From Kosakonia oryziphila (GTDB taxonomy: Bacteria; Pseudomonadota; Gammaproteobacteria; Enterobacterales; Enterobacteriaceae), in contig NZ_FMBC01000007.1 in the NCBI RefSeq assembly GCF_900094795.1, positions 62,001-126,000 on the forward strand: a stretch of 64,000 nt of DNA. The letters run 5' to 3'. Positions 49,391 to 59,791 of this stretch are shown in pieces. The notes under the pieces were generated by a model. The model was not told where the DNA came from. It saw nothing but the letters and a program-made list of their open reading frames with translations, and ran no database searches. Each line of letters starts with the position of its first letter. Position 1 is the first letter of the stretch. A program made the translations under genes and the position numbers.

Positions 49391-50196
49391 TGGTTGAGAC
49401 CTTGCTTGAAGTGCGTAACCTGAGCAAAACCTTCCGCTACCGTACAGGCTGGTTCCGTCGCCAAACCGTGGAAGCGGTTAAGCCGTTAAGTTTTACCCTG
49501 CGTGAAAAGCAGACGCTGGCGATTATCGGCGAGAACGGTTCCGGAAAATCGACGCTGGCGAAAATGCTGGCGGGCATGGTGGAACCCTCCTCTGGCGAGC
49601 TGGTGATTGACGATCAGCCACTGCATTACGGTGACTATACTTTCCGTAGCCAGCGCATTCGCATGATTTTTCAGGATCCCACAACATCGCTTAACCCACG
49701 CCAGCGGTTGTCGCAAATTCTTGATTTCCCGCTGCGGCTGAACACGGAGCTGGAGCCGGAAGCACGACAAAAACGCATTCTGGAAACGCTGCATATGGTG
49801 GGTTTGTTGCCGGATCATGTCAGCTACTACCCACACATGCTGGCTCCAGGTCAAAAACAGCGCCTTGGCCTGGCGCGGGCGCTGATCCTGCGGCCGAAAG
49901 TGATCATCGCCGATGAAGCACTGGCCTCGCTGGATATGTCGATGCGTTCGCAGTTAATTAATCTGATGCTGGAATTGCAGGAAAAACAGGGTATCTCTTA
50001 TATCTATGTCACCCAACATATCGGGATGATGAAGCACATTAGTGACCAGGTGCTGGTCATGCATCAGGGCGAAGTGGTGGAGCGTGGCAGCACCGCAGAT
50101 GTGCTTGCCTCTCCGCTGCATGATTTAACGAAACGTTTGATCGCCGGGCATTTTGGCGAAGCATTAACCGCTGATGCCTGGCGCAAAGACCGCTGA
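49390..50196 (+). CDS. sapF: ABC ATPase SapF
   Basis: 268 residues, E. coli length. Walker A GENGSGKS, signature LAPGQKQRL (also degenerate), Walker B VIIADEAL. Start is ATG 49390 ([15 protein letters not shown]); ATG 49387 is an alternative by one codon. Last gene of the operon; in K-12 ycjD follows, here fabI. Confidence 0.95.
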   Translation: MVETLLEVRNLSKTFRYRTGWFRRQTVEAVKPLSFTLREKQTLAIIGENGSGKSTLAKMLAGMVEPSSGELVIDDQPLHYGDYTFRSQRIRMIFQDPTTSLNPRQRLSQILDFPLRLNTELEPEARQKRILETLHMVGLLPDHVSYYPHMLAPGQKQRLGLARALILRPKVIIADEALASLDMSMRSQLINLMLELQEKQGISYIYVTQHIGMMKHISDQVLVMHQGEVVERGSTADVLASPLHDLTKRLIAGHFGEALTADAWRKDR

Positions 50197-50218
50197 TTGA
50201 CGAGATTCAGTGGTCGGA

Positions 50219-50247
50219 TTAACTCATTCGGCGACTCATGATAGAAT
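50219..50247 (+). promoter_or_regulatory. fabI sigma-70 promoter
   Basis: -35 TTAACT (50219-50224), 17-bp spacer, -10 TAGAAT (50242-50247), about 70 bp before the fabI start. Confidence 0.65.
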
Positions 50248-50318
50248 CGCCGCGTTTTAACGACGAGCGCCCCACGAAGAGGACGTTCGCCACAACAATG
50301 AATATAAGGATTAAAGCT

Positions 50319-51107
50319 ATGGGTTTTCTTTCCGGTAAGCGCATTCTGGTTACTGGCGTCGCCAGCAAACTCTCCATCGCATACGGCATCGCACAGGCAA
50401 TGCATCGCGAAGGCGCTGAGCTGGCATTCACCTACCAGAACGACAAGCTGAAAGGCCGTGTTGAAGAGTTTGCCGCCCAGCTGGGTTCCAGCATTGTTCT
50501 GGAATGTGATGTTGCTAAGGATGAGAGTATCGACGCCCTGTTTGCGGACCTGACGAAAGTCTGGCCGAAATTTGACGGTTTCGTTCACTCTATTGGCTTC
50601 GCGCCGGGTGACCAGCTGGACGGCGACTACGTCAACGCGGTAACCCGCGAAGGTTTTAAAATCGCACACGACATCAGCTCCTATAGCTTCGTTGCAATGG
50701 CTAAGGCCTGCCGCCAGATGCTGAATCCGGGCTCAGCGCTGCTGACGCTCTCCTACCTGGGCGCTGAGCGTGCTATCCCTAACTATAACGTAATGGGTCT
50801 GGCTAAAGCCTCTCTTGAAGCGAACGTGCGTTACATGGCGAATGCCATGGGGCCGGAAGGCGTTCGTGTTAACGGTATTTCCGCAGGTCCGATCCGTACG
50901 CTGGCGGCGTCCGGTATTAAAGACTTCCGTAAAATGCTGGCGCATTGCGAAGCGGTTACCCCGATTCGCCGCACTGTGACCATCGAGGACGTGGGTAACT
51001 CCGCTGCGTTCCTGTGCTCTGATCTCTCAGCCGGTATCTCCGGTGAAGTGGTTCACGTAGACGGTGGCTTTAACATCGCTGCGATGAACGAACTGGAAAT
51101 AAAATAA
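50319..51107 (+). CDS. fabI: Enoyl-ACP reductase FabI
   Basis: 262 residues, E. coli length, and nearly identical in most blocks. An NADH-dependent reductase finishing each elongation cycle of fatty-acid synthesis and the target of triclosan. Contains [16 protein letters not shown] cofactor loop and active-site Tyr-x6-Lys in [18 protein letters not shown] 50319 ([13 protein letters not shown]) is the family start. A few substitutions relative to E. coli, e.g. QMLNPGS and VNGISAGP, are conservative. Confidence 0.97.
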   Translation: MGFLSGKRILVTGVASKLSIAYGIAQAMHREGAELAFTYQNDKLKGRVEEFAAQLGSSIVLECDVAKDESIDALFADLTKVWPKFDGFVHSIGFAPGDQLDGDYVNAVTREGFKIAHDISSYSFVAMAKACRQMLNPGSALLTLSYLGAERAIPNYNVMGLAKASLEANVRYMANAMGPEGVRVNGISAGPIRTLAASGIKDFRKMLAHCEAVTPIRRTVTIEDVGNSAAFLCSDLSAGISGEVVHVDGGFNIAAMNELEIK

Positions 51108-51116
51108 TTTCCCCTC

Positions 51117-51140
51117 GCCCCTTCTTCTGAAGGGGCTTTT
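51117..51140 (+). terminator. fabI terminator
   Basis: GCCCCTTC (51117-51124) pairs with GAAGGGGC (51129-51136), followed by TTTT. Confidence 0.85.
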
Positions 51141-51286
51141 CCTTCGATATGCCATTCTGATATTAATTATCACCTAACAATCTTTCATCCCTCACTTACC
51201 ATGCGCCAGGATAAAGCAGCAAAAAAGATCCGGCGTATAGACTTGACGTCGAATCCGGATCGCCACTTTCAGACCAAGGAACGACC

Positions 51287-52459
51287 ATGGAACGACGCCG
51301 GACAGAAGGCAAAAACCACTGGTACCATGAGACTCAGTCGAGTGCCAGCCGTGCGCAGGCGCTACCGCTGGTTCCCGAAGCCGCCACGGTAAATGACCCT
51401 TTCCTGCTCGATATCGCCCTGCCTGAAGACCAGGCAGCCAGTCTTGACGGTATTGTGACACCCGCCCGCAAGCTCTACGCCCTGCTCTTTCCGCAACGCG
51501 TGGCGGTTAATCGCCTGCGCACCTTCAGCACCTACGATCGCCTCAGCACTGCGCTTACCGTGGCGCAGGTTTTTGGTATTCAACGGTTATGCAACCACTA
51601 TGCAGCGCGACTCGCACCGCTACCTGGCCCGGATTCTTCACGGGAGAGTAACTACCGGCTGGCGCAAATCACGCAATATGCCCGCCAGCTTGCGGCTTCA
51701 CCGTCAGTGATTGACTCCCGTGCGCGGCAGCAGCTAGAAGATGTCGGTTTAACGCAGTATGACGTGGTGGTGATCACGCAAATTATCGGCTTTGTCGCTT
51801 TCCAGGCCCGTGTGCTGGCGATGTTGCAGGCCGTGCTCGGCCAGCCTGTGCGTGTCATCCCAGGCATGGAGATACAACAGGAAGCCGATGCTTCGCTGTT
51901 CGCTAATGCCAGTATCACATGGCAGCCCGCTATTGATGCCGTGGATTTGCGCATTGCTAACGCCCCGCAGATGGAGTCGCTGGCTCACTGGCAACCGCTG
52001 CCGGAACTGCGCCTGCTCGCCCCGCTGCTGGCACATGAACATTTGCAATTAAATGAACTGGGCGAAATTTGCGACAAGCTGACCAGAGCGACGCCGAATA
52101 AACAGCTCGCCGGGCTTATCGCACTCTATACTGCCCGCATTAATGGCAGCGTCGGTTGTTTCGCCGAAGCGCTACAGCGTACGCCACAAGAGAGTTCGAT
52201 GGAACAAGCGTTGCGCAGCGGCGAGCGCGAGGTTAATCGCGAAACGGCCGACAACCCGCAAATCAAAGCATTGCTCCTGTCCGTGCAGTTGCTTACTTGC
52301 GCTGCCGACCGCTTTAGCCCATTGCACTTTTCACTGCTTGTTGAGCAAGGTTTCAGCCGCCAGGCAGCGGTGAGCCTGCTAATGGGTTGCGCCATGAATG
52401 GCTGGCTTAACCGCCTGAAAATCGCCCTCGGGCAAACCACCTTCCCTGAGACGGAATAA
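51287..52459 (+). CDS. yciW: Putative oxidoreductase YciW
   Basis: 390 residues (K-12 375), CMD/peroxidase-related family of two alpha-helical repeats. The N-terminus carries the conserved KNHWYHETQSS, and one core helix region reads LEDVGLTQYDVVVITQIIGF. In E. coli yciW is under Cbl/CysB and linked to cysteine/methionine metabolism; its reaction is not settled. AAGGA precedes ATG 51287. The C-terminal half is more diverged from K-12 than neighbouring core genes. Confidence 0.88.
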   Translation: MERRRTEGKNHWYHETQSSASRAQALPLVPEAATVNDPFLLDIALPEDQAASLDGIVTPARKLYALLFPQRVAVNRLRTFSTYDRLSTALTVAQVFGIQRLCNHYAARLAPLPGPDSSRESNYRLAQITQYARQLAASPSVIDSRARQQLEDVGLTQYDVVVITQIIGFVAFQARVLAMLQAVLGQPVRVIPGMEIQQEADASLFANASITWQPAIDAVDLRIANAPQMESLAHWQPLPELRLLAPLLAHEHLQLNELGEICDKLTRATPNKQLAGLIALYTARINGSVGCFAEALQRTPQESSMEQALRSGEREVNRETADNPQIKALLLSVQLLTCAADRFSPLHFSLLVEQGFSRQAAVSLLMGCAMNGWLNRLKIALGQTTFPETE

Positions 52460-52581
52460 CGCAACGGCAAGCGACTTCACCGCCGCTTGCCCACACAGAT
52501 TTTGCTGAAACAGCGCTTGCCGCAGCCAGCAGAATCGCGTAAAACTGTCAGCCGCTCTTTTAGCCACGAAAATACATAACT

Positions 52582-54516
52582 ATGTTTCAGGACAACCCGC
52601 TGCTAGCGCAGCTTAAACAGCAACTTCATTCCCAGACACCGCGCGCGGAAGGCGTTGTAAAAGGCACGGAAAAAGGTTTCGGATTTCTGGAAGTCGATGC
52701 GCAAAAAAGCTACTTCATTCCGCCGCCGCAGATGAAGAAAGTGATGCATGGCGACAAAATTATCGCCGTCATTCACAGCGATAAAGATCGCGAAAGCGCA
52801 GAACCTGAAGAACTGGTCGAGCCGTTTCTGACCCGTTTTGTCGGTAAAGTGCAGAAGAAAGACGATCGTCTTTCCATTGTACCGGATCATCCGTTGCTAA
52901 AAGACGCCATTCCCTGCCGCGCGGCTCGCGGTGTGGAACATGATTTTAAAGAAGGCGACTGGGCTGTTGCGGAAATGCGTCGCCATCCACTCAAAGGCGA
53001 TCGCGGCTTCTATGCCGAACTGACGCAGTTTATTACCTTTGCGGAAGACCATTTTGTTCCGTGGTGGGTCACCCTGGCACGTCACAATCTGGAAAAAGAA
53101 GCGCCAAACGGCGTGGCGACGGAAATGCTCGATGACGGTCTGCAACGCGTCGATCTGACCGCGCTGGATTTCGTCACTATCGACAGCGCCAGCACTGAAG
53201 ATATGGACGATGCGCTGTTTGTGGAGGAGACCACCGACGGCAAGCTGCAACTGACCATTGCTATTGCCGATCCTACCGCGTGGATTGCTGAAGGCAGCAA
53301 GCTGGATGATTCCGCCAAAGTGCGCGCGTTCACTAACTATCTGCCGGGTTTTAATATTCCGATGCTGCCGCGCGAACTCTCCGACGATCTCTGTTCTCTG
53401 CGCGCGAACGAAATCCGCCCTGCGCTGGTTTGCCGTATGACGCTGGATGACGAAGGTAGCATCGAAGAGAATATCGAATTCTTTGCGGCCACTATCGAAT
53501 CGAAAGCCAAACTGGTTTACGACGAGGTGTCCGACTGGCTGGAAAATACTGGTTCATGGCAACCAGCGAATGAAGCGATCGCCGCGCAGATCCGTCTGCT
53601 GCACCGCGTAAGCCAGCTTCGTTCGCAGTGGCGTCAGACGCACGCGCTAGTGTTTAAGGATCGCCCGGATTACCGCTTTGTTCTGGGTGAAAAAGGTGAA
53701 GTGCTGAATATCGTGGCCGAACCGCGCCGCATTGCGAACCGCATTGTTGAAGAGGCGATGATCGCTGCCAACATCTGCGCCGCTCGCGTTCTGCGCGATA
53801 AGCTTGGCTTCGGTATTTATAACGTGCACCTCGGTTTTGATCCGGCGAACAGTGAGCAACTGGCTGCCATGCTGAAAACCCATGGCATGCATGTTGATGC
53901 GGAAGAAGTGCTGACGCTGGAAGGTTTCTGCAAACTGCGTCGCGAACTGGATGCTCAACCGTCTGGCTTCCTCGACAGCCGTATTCGCCGCTTCCAGTCG
54001 TTTGCCGAGATCAGCGTTGCACCAGGCCCGCACTTTGGTCTTGGCCTCGAAGCGTATGCCACCTGGACTTCACCGATCCGTAAGTACGGCGATATGGTTA
54101 ACCATCGACTACTGAAAGCGATTATTAAAGGTGAAACGCCGAAGCGTCCGCAGGACGAAACCACGGTGCAGATGGCTGAACGTCGCCGTCTGAATCGCAT
54201 GGCAGAACGCGATGTCGGTGACTGGCTGTACGCCCGTTTCCTGCAGAACAAAGCCGGTACAGACACTCGTTTTGCGGCCGAGATTATCGATGTCAGCCGC
54301 GGTGGTATGCGCGTGCGCCTGGTCGATAACGGCGCAGTCGCGTTTATTCCGGCCCCCTTCATTCACGCTGTGCGTGATGAGCTGGTTTGCAGCCAGGAAA
54401 ACGGCACGGTGCAAATCAAAGGCGAAACGGCGTTTAAAGTGACGGATGTTATTGATGTCACGATCGCCGAAGTGCGCATGGAAACCCGCAGCATTATCGC
54501 CCGCCCGGCTCTTTAA
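52582..54516 (+). CDS. rnb: Exoribonuclease II
   Basis: 644 residues, E. coli length. Two N-terminal cold-shock domains, RNB catalytic domain with the Asp cluster ([22 protein letters not shown]) and C-terminal S1 domain. Degrades single-stranded RNA 3' to 5'. Intact. Confidence 0.97.
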   Translation: MFQDNPLLAQLKQQLHSQTPRAEGVVKGTEKGFGFLEVDAQKSYFIPPPQMKKVMHGDKIIAVIHSDKDRESAEPEELVEPFLTRFVGKVQKKDDRLSIVPDHPLLKDAIPCRAARGVEHDFKEGDWAVAEMRRHPLKGDRGFYAELTQFITFAEDHFVPWWVTLARHNLEKEAPNGVATEMLDDGLQRVDLTALDFVTIDSASTEDMDDALFVEETTDGKLQLTIAIADPTAWIAEGSKLDDSAKVRAFTNYLPGFNIPMLPRELSDDLCSLRANEIRPALVCRMTLDDEGSIEENIEFFAATIESKAKLVYDEVSDWLENTGSWQPANEAIAAQIRLLHRVSQLRSQWRQTHALVFKDRPDYRFVLGEKGEVLNIVAEPRRIANRIVEEAMIAANICAARVLRDKLGFGIYNVHLGFDPANSEQLAAMLKTHGMHVDAEEVLTLEGFCKLRRELDAQPSGFLDSRIRRFQSFAEISVAPGPHFGLGLEAYATWTSPIRKYGDMVNHRLLKAIIKGETPKRPQDETTVQMAERRRLNRMAERDVGDWLYARFLQNKAGTDTRFAAEIIDVSRGGMRVRLVDNGAVAFIPAPFIHAVRDELVCSQENGTVQIKGETAFKVTDVIDVTIAEVRMETRSIIARPAL

Positions 54517-54529
54517 AATCCTCACCAGC

Positions 54530-54558
54530 GGCTCCTTCTCTGCCGAAGGGGCCGTTTT
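54530..54558 (+). terminator. rnb terminator
   Basis: GGCTCCTTC and GAAGGGGCC form a stem with one wobble, followed by GTTTTT. Confidence 0.75.
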
Positions 54559-54809
54559 TCGCTGCGATCCCTCCCACATTTTTTTTCATTTCCTCCCACA
54601 AACTGATAAAAACAGCCACAATAAATCCAGGCAACTTACTGTTTCATTCCGATTTATACATTTTTCACGCCAGCTATGCTTACACCTGGACTTGCGTTAA
54701 TAGCTATGCCAAGGAATATAGCGCGTTCGTCCTGATTGCCTTTTAACCTGGGCGGTGTTACGTCCATAAAATGAGTATCCGCTGCGCTTTTAGAGGGTTG
54801 GGAGATAGC

Positions 54810-56801
54810 ATGAAAGACTCGCAGGAACAGAATATGCTGTTTCGTTACTTGGGTTCGAATAGCCCATTCTGGCGATTGAGCGCCGATAGTAACGCCCTGC
54901 ACTTTGCCCCCGATGAAACTGCCGATATCTGCCAGGTGGTGTCTCTGACTGATGAGCAGGCAGAACAAATCCGCAAAATGACGGTGATTACCTCCAGCTT
55001 AACCCTACATATTTCCCTCTACGGTGAAGAGTTCTCCATCCATCTGGTCGGGCACAAAATTTCCCGCCGGGAATGGGCTGGCACTGCTTCAGCCTGGGAC
55101 GATACCCAGTCTGTCGCCCGCGATCTGGTTCAGGGGCTCTCTTTTGCTGAACAGGTTGTTTCAGAAGCCAATTCAGTGATCGTGATCCTCGACCGCCTCG
55201 GTAATATTCAGCGCTTTAACCGATTGAGCGAAGAATACACCGGCATGAAAGAGCAAGAAGTGATCGGGCAAAATGTCTTTAAGCTGTTTATGAGCCGCAG
55301 TGAAGCCATCGCTTCAAGGCGCAATATCACGCAATTTTTTACGGAAGGTTCATCCTATGAGGTGGAGCGCTGGATTAAAACGCGCAAGGGCCAACGCTTG
55401 TTTCTGTTTCGCAATAAGTTCGTCCACAGCGGCAGCGGTAAAAATGAGATCTTCCTGATTTGCTCGGGTACGGATATTACCGAAGAGCGTCGGGCTCAGG
55501 AACGATTGCGGGTGCTGGCTAACACTGACACCATCACCGGTTTACCTAACCGCAATGCCATTCTTGAGATGATCAGTGAAGCCATTGCCAATCGGGGCGA
55601 TACGCAGGTCGGGATTGTGTATCTCGATTTAGATAACTTCAAAAAAGTCAACGACGCGTATGGCCACATGTTTGGCGATCAACTATTACAGGCAGTTGCG
55701 CTGACCATTTTGAGTTGCCTTGAAGAAGGCCAGGTGCTGGCAAGGCTCGGCGGCGATGAGTTTATCGTGCTGGGGACGAATACTTCTCAGAGCACCCTCG
55801 AAGCAATGGCTTCCCGCATATTGACACGCCTGCATCAGCCCTTCCGTATAGGGCTTATCGAAATTTACACGGGGTGTTCATTAGGTATTGCGCTTGCGCC
55901 GCAGCATGGTAAGGATCGTGAAAGCGTAATCCGCAATGCCGACACGGCAATGTATACCGCCAAAGAGAACGGTCGAGGAAAATTTTGCGTCTTCTCGCCG
56001 GAAATGAATCAACGTGTTTTTGAATATGTCTGGCTGGATACCAACCTGCGCCGGGCGCTGGAAAAAAAACAGCTCGTTATTCACTATCAACCAAAAGTGA
56101 CCCGGCGCGGAGAAGTTCGCAGCCTTGAAGCGCTGGTGCGCTGGCAATCACCGGAACGTGGGTTGATCCCACCGCAGGATTTCATTGCCTATGCGGAAGA
56201 GTCCGGGCTGATTGTTCCGCTAGGGCGTTGGGTCATGCTGGAGGTGGTGCGCCAACTCGCGAAATGGCGAGACAAAGGGATCAATTTGCGCGTCGCGGTC
56301 AATGTTTCAGCGCGCCAGCTTGCCGACCAAACGATTTTTAGCGACCTGAAACAGGCACTTCACGATCTCAATTTTGAACACTGCCCTATTGATGTCGAAC
56401 TGACAGAGAGCTGCCTGATTGAAAACGCCGAACTTGCACTGTCGGTTATTCAGCAATTCAGCGCATTAGGCGCGCAGGTACATCTGGATGATTTCGGTAC
56501 CGGCTACTCGTCTCTGTCGCAACTGGCGCGTTTTCCCCTGGACGCCCTAAAGCTCGACCAATCTTTTGTCCGTGAAATTCATAAACAATCTGTTTCGCAA
56601 TCACTGGTGCGTGCGATTGTCGCCGTGGCGCAGGCACTGAATTTGCAAGTGATTGCCGAAGGGGTAGAGAGCGCCAAAGAAGACGCCTTTCTGACCAAGA
56701 ACGGTGTCAATGAGCGGCAGGGGTTTCTGTTTGCCAAACCGATGACCGCTGCCGCGTTTGAGCGCTGGTTTAAGCGCTATCAGGCGCGAAAGCTACATTA
56801 G
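54810..56801 (+). CDS. pdeR: RpfR/PdeR: PAS-GGDEF-EAL c-di-GMP enzyme and DSF receptor
   Basis: 663 residues (E. coli PdeR/YciR 661). An N-terminal domain (1 to about 95) corresponds to the FI domain that binds RpfF in Cronobacter RpfR; PAS follows (about 105-225), then GGDEF with intact GGDEF at 314-318, then EAL (SLEALVRW at about 438-445, DDFGTGYSS). In Cronobacter and Burkholderia RpfR binds BDSF-type fatty acids through PAS and its phosphodiesterase rises. In E. coli PdeR is a trigger enzyme for csgD via DgcM/MlrA. The tail-to-tail neighbour is rpfF, so the DSF-receptor reading is strongly favoured here. Start 54810 matches MKDSQEQ; frame to 54771 unsupported. Confidence 0.95.
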   Translation: MKDSQEQNMLFRYLGSNSPFWRLSADSNALHFAPDETADICQVVSLTDEQAEQIRKMTVITSSLTLHISLYGEEFSIHLVGHKISRREWAGTASAWDDTQSVARDLVQGLSFAEQVVSEANSVIVILDRLGNIQRFNRLSEEYTGMKEQEVIGQNVFKLFMSRSEAIASRRNITQFFTEGSSYEVERWIKTRKGQRLFLFRNKFVHSGSGKNEIFLICSGTDITEERRAQERLRVLANTDTITGLPNRNAILEMISEAIANRGDTQVGIVYLDLDNFKKVNDAYGHMFGDQLLQAVALTILSCLEEGQVLARLGGDEFIVLGTNTSQSTLEAMASRILTRLHQPFRIGLIEIYTGCSLGIALAPQHGKDRESVIRNADTAMYTAKENGRGKFCVFSPEMNQRVFEYVWLDTNLRRALEKKQLVIHYQPKVTRRGEVRSLEALVRWQSPERGLIPPQDFIAYAEESGLIVPLGRWVMLEVVRQLAKWRDKGINLRVAVNVSARQLADQTIFSDLKQALHDLNFEHCPIDVELTESCLIENAELALSVIQQFSALGAQVHLDDFGTGYSSLSQLARFPLDALKLDQSFVREIHKQSVSQSLVRAIVAVAQALNLQVIAEGVESAKEDAFLTKNGVNERQGFLFAKPMTAAAFERWFKRYQARKLH

Positions 56802-57667
56802 CTGGCATTACGTAAACTCACCGCAATGTGTCGGTTTTGCAACAGCACCAGGCGTTCCATATAGGCGATATCTTTGGACTGGACACAAAACGCTGCATCC
56901 ACCCAATCTTCCGTGATATCCATTAACTCGCTACGCGGCAGTTGCAGTACCCGCTGCCTTGCACGTAGCATTGCGCGAACACCGTTCAGACGGGGCTGGA
57001 GCGTATCGATAAAAGTACGTACAGCCATAAATCCCTGCCCGACGTCAAAAACCTGATCCACCAGCCCCTGCTTTTCGTACCACTCCGCGGTATGCGACTC
57101 GCCTTTGTAGATCAGATCTTCCGCCAGTTTCATGCCGGAACGGCGAACAACCAGCGAATAGGCACCCATACCAGGAAACAGATTAAAGGCTATCTCCGGG
57201 AATCCCATACGGGCATCTCGTTGCGCTAATAGAAAATGGTGCGCCAGTGCCGCTTCGAAACCGCCGCCAAGCGCGCTGCCTTCGACCATAGCCAATGAGA
57301 TCGCACCAGTGTCAAAGCCGCGTGACGCAGCATGGACGCAGTCCACGCAGGCACGGGCGTAGGCTCTTAGCGCTTCGCGTCGTCCGTTTTTAATGCATTC
57401 GACAAAAAATTGTAGATCTCCGCCTGTGTTGTACATCCCGGGAACCAGCGAACCTGTTACCCAGAAATCCACTGCGAACCCTGCTCGTTTGACAAGCCAG
57501 GAGATATTCATGATCTCTTCAATCAACGCGTGGTTGAAGCAAGGGCGCGGCCTGGCGCGCAGCATCATCCATATGGTACGTCGCTCCTCTTCATAGTAGC
57601 CAGAAAGTTGCGTAAAACGCTCATTATCAGTAAACAGTTTGCACGTAGCCTGGTTGATAACAGTCAT
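56798..57667 (-). CDS. rpfF: DSF-family signal synthase RpfF (crotonase fold)
   Basis: 289 residues, the length of Xanthomonas RpfF, and similar throughout. The two catalytic Glu are conserved: E138 in [16 protein letters not shown] and E158 in [19 protein letters not shown], spaced by 20 as E141/E161 of Xanthomonas Rpf[10 protein letters not shown] (about 80-88) is the oxyanion loop. RpfF dehydrates 3-hydroxyacyl-ACP and releases cis-2-unsaturated fatty acids (DSF/BDSF). GGAGG eight bases before ATG 57667 is an excellent ribosome site. It overlaps the rpfR stop by 4 nt in convergent orientation (TTAG at 56798-56801). E. coli K-12 lacks this gene. Confidence 0.95.
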   Translation of the reverse strand: MTVINQATCKLFTDNERFTQLSGYYEEERRTIWMMLRARPRPCFNHALIEEIMNISWLVKRAGFAVDFWVTGSLVPGMYNTGGDLQFFVECIKNGRREALRAYARACVDCVHAASRGFDTGAISLAMVEGSALGGGFEAALAHHFLLAQRDARMGFPEIAFNLFPGMGAYSLVVRRSGMKLAEDLIYKGESHTAEWYEKQGLVDQVFDVGQGFMAVRTFIDTLQPRLNGVRAMLRARQRVLQLPRSELMDITEDWVDAAFCVQSKDIAYMERLVLLQNRHIAVSLRNAS

Positions 57668-57859
57668 TGCTTTATCCTCCGGTAAGAAAAGCGCATTGCG
57701 CGCACTGCAAGACTAATCCACGCCAGAACCGGGCTGCGTGTGGCATAATGAATATATGCTGAGTGTTTATAAGAATTTGAGATTTCGTTTTTCTTCTTCT
57801 CTTTTTACACGCTTTTCTGCATCATTAATTTATTCATTTTTCGCTATATAGGTGAAGGT

Positions 57860-58042
57860 ATGGCAGACATTGACCTTAAACTCCTTGCCGGCCGGATTGA
57901 TACCGTTCTGGACATACTGGTTGGCGGAGACACACAATCTGCAATTCGCAATCTGGAGATCCTGAAAGCGGAATTAGTGGATCTCGACAACAACGACAAG
58001 TCCTCCTCTTCCGGTGCCCCAAAAATGCCCTGGGAAATTTGA
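57860..58042 (+). CDS. yciZ: UPF0509 protein YciZ
   Basis: 60 residues (K-12 57). Conserved RIDTVLDILVGGD, IRNLEILKAEL and C-terminal MPWEI are the UPF0509 pattern. Function unknown. Divergent from rpfF. Position between pdeR and yciT is as in E. coli. Confidence 0.9.
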   Translation: MADIDLKLLAGRIDTVLDILVGGDTQSAIRNLEILKAELVDLDNNDKSSSSGAPKMPWEI

Positions 58043-58127
58043 TCTTTATTTTCACCCTCAGGCGGCAGCAGGATGCGGTTGCCACAGTGGTGATGTCCGA
58101 ATCAATACTTGATTAAAACGACACGCT

Positions 58128-58886
58128 ATGAATTCCCGACAACAAATTATTCTGCAAACAGTGATTGATAAAGGCCAGATGAGCGTCACCGATCTGGCCC
58201 GCATGACCGGCGTTTCTGAAGTCACGATTCGTCAGGATCTGAATATGCTCGAAAAACAGAACTATCTGCGCCGCACACACGGTTTTGCCGTACCGCTGGA
58301 TAGCGATGATGTTGAAACGCGCATGATGAGTAATTACACCGTCAAGCGTGCGCTGGCGGATTTTGCCGCCTCTCTGGTTAGCCCCGGTGAAACCGTATTT
58401 ATTGAAAACGGCAGCAGCAATGCGCTGCTCGCTCGTAAGTTAGGCGAACAGCGCGACATCACTATTATTACTGTCAGTAGCTATATCGCGCATCTACTGA
58501 AAGAATCGCAATGCGATGTGATCCTGCTAGGCGGCATTTACCAGAAAAAGAGTGAAAGCATGGTTGGCCCGCTGACGCGACAGTACATCCAGCAAGTACA
58601 CTTCAGTAAAGCATTCATTGGTATCGATGGCTGGCAACCGGAAACGGGTTTTACTGGTCGGGATATGATGCGCACTGATGTTGTTAATGCTGTGCTGGAA
58701 AAAGGCAGCGAGGCGATTGTGCTTACCGACAGTTCCAAATTTGGTGTGATGCATCCTTATACACTTGGCCCGGTTGAACGCTTCCAGCGGGTCATTACCG
58801 ATGAAAAACTCTCCTCCGAAGCGCATCAGCAACTTCTCCAGGCAGGCCTGATCGTTGATATTGTTAAATCCGGTATTACTGATTAA
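58128..58886 (+). CDS. yciT: DeoR-family regulator YciT
   Basis: 252 residues (K-12 249). N-terminal winged HTH ([27 protein letters not shown]) and C-terminal DeoR effector domain ([25 protein letters not shown]). In E. coli it is linked to osmolarity-related control. 85 nt after yciZ. Confidence 0.93.
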   Translation: MNSRQQIILQTVIDKGQMSVTDLARMTGVSEVTIRQDLNMLEKQNYLRRTHGFAVPLDSDDVETRMMSNYTVKRALADFAASLVSPGETVFIENGSSNALLARKLGEQRDITIITVSSYIAHLLKESQCDVILLGGIYQKKSESMVGPLTRQYIQQVHFSKAFIGIDGWQPETGFTGRDMMRTDVVNAVLEKGSEAIVLTDSSKFGVMHPYTLGPVERFQRVITDEKLSSEAHQQLLQAGLIVDIVKSGITD

Positions 58887-59088
58887 TTTTCCGCCCGCGA
58901 AAGCGGGCTATCTCACTCATATCTGAGAATATTCCGACGCGTTGATTAAGATTTTTTACCTGTCTGCCTTTCTGCCCCAGAGTAAAATTACTAGTAGCGA
59001 TATAACAGGAAGTGACTATCACTCACGTGATTGTATTACACCTGCGCAGCAAGGTTTCACGGAAGTGCTTTAAGGCGGGCTACAGCTT

Positions 59089-59095
59089 CTATACT
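59089..59095 (+). promoter_or_regulatory. Probable sigma-S-type -10 of osmB
   Basis: CTATACT, the extended -10 favoured by RpoS, about 45 bp before the osmB start. E. coli osmB has RpoS- and RcsB-dependent promoters. Confidence 0.6.
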
Positions 59096-59138
59096 TAAAG
59101 AGATCATTTTTCCGTGAATCGATAATTCAGGAGAAAGT

Positions 59139-59360
59139 ATGATGATGTTAACAAGTAAAAAAATGGCCACCGCGCTTCTCACCGTAACCCTGGCAATGTC
59201 CCTTAGCGCCTGCGGTCACTGGGATAAACGTTCTCGTAACACTGCCATCGGTGCAGGTGCGGGCGCGCTGGGTGGTGCTGTACTGACAGATGGTAGCACG
59301 CTGGGTACATTAGGTGGTGCGGCTGTCGGCGGTATTATTGGCCACCAGGTTGGTAAATAA
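59139..59360 (+). CDS. osmB: Osmotically inducible lipoprotein OsmB
   Basis: 73 residues (72 if ATG 59142 is used; E. coli 72). Signal peptide with lipobox LSAC, then a Gly-rich glycine-zipper region (NTAIGAGAGALGGAVLTDG, GAAVGGIIGHQVGK) nearly identical to E. coli. Outer-membrane stress lipoprotein. AGGAG lies 6 bases before the first ATG. Confidence 0.95.
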   Translation: MMMLTSKKMATALLTVTLAMSLSACGHWDKRSRNTAIGAGAGALGGAVLTDGSTLGTLGGAAVGGIIGHQVGK

Positions 59361-59434
59361 TTGGTCATTGAAACGGCGATAACAAAAAAATAAATATACT
59401 TTCTTTTCAGGTCTGAGTTACGCAGTGTAAATAA

Positions 59435-59456
59435 GGCCGCGATTTATATCGCGGCC
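59435..59456. terminator. Bidirectional terminator between osmB and yciH
   Basis: GGCCGCGAT (59435-59443) and ATCGCGGCC (59448-59456) pair perfectly; TTTCTGTTTT follows on plus and TTATTT on minus. Confidence 0.9.
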
Positions 59457-59464
59457 TTTCTGTT

Positions 59465-59791
59465 TTATCCACCGGCAAGTTTGACTTTCATTCCTTTGGC
59501 TTCCAGCAGCGATTTTAATAAATCTCGCTTGTCTCCCTGGATCTCAATTACACCGTCTTTTACCGCGCCGCCGCATCCACATTTTTTCTTCAATTCAGCA
59601 GCCAGTTTTGCCAGTGTTTCATCATCGGAATCAATACCGGTGATCAGGCACACACCTTTGCCTTTGCGTCCACTGGTCTGGCGTTGAATACGTACAATAC
59701 CGTCGCTTTTGGGGCGTATGGCGGCCGTTTTAGGTTCGTCAATACGCCCGGTTTCCGTGGAGTAAACCAGACGGCTGTTGTTGTCACTCAT
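59465..59791 (-). CDS. yciH: SUI1-domain protein YciH
   Basis: 108 residues. eIF1/SUI1 fold with VCLITGIDSDDETLAKLAAELKK and CGCGGAVKDGVIEIQGD. In E. coli it can influence start-site selection in vitro. Shares one base (TAATG) with pyrF, so is translationally coupled. Confidence 0.93.
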   Translation of the reverse strand: MSDNNSRLVYSTETGRIDEPKTAAIRPKSDGIVRIQRQTSGRKGKGVCLITGIDSDDETLAKLAAELKKKCGCGGAVKDGVIEIQGDKRDLLKSLLEAKGMKVKLAGG

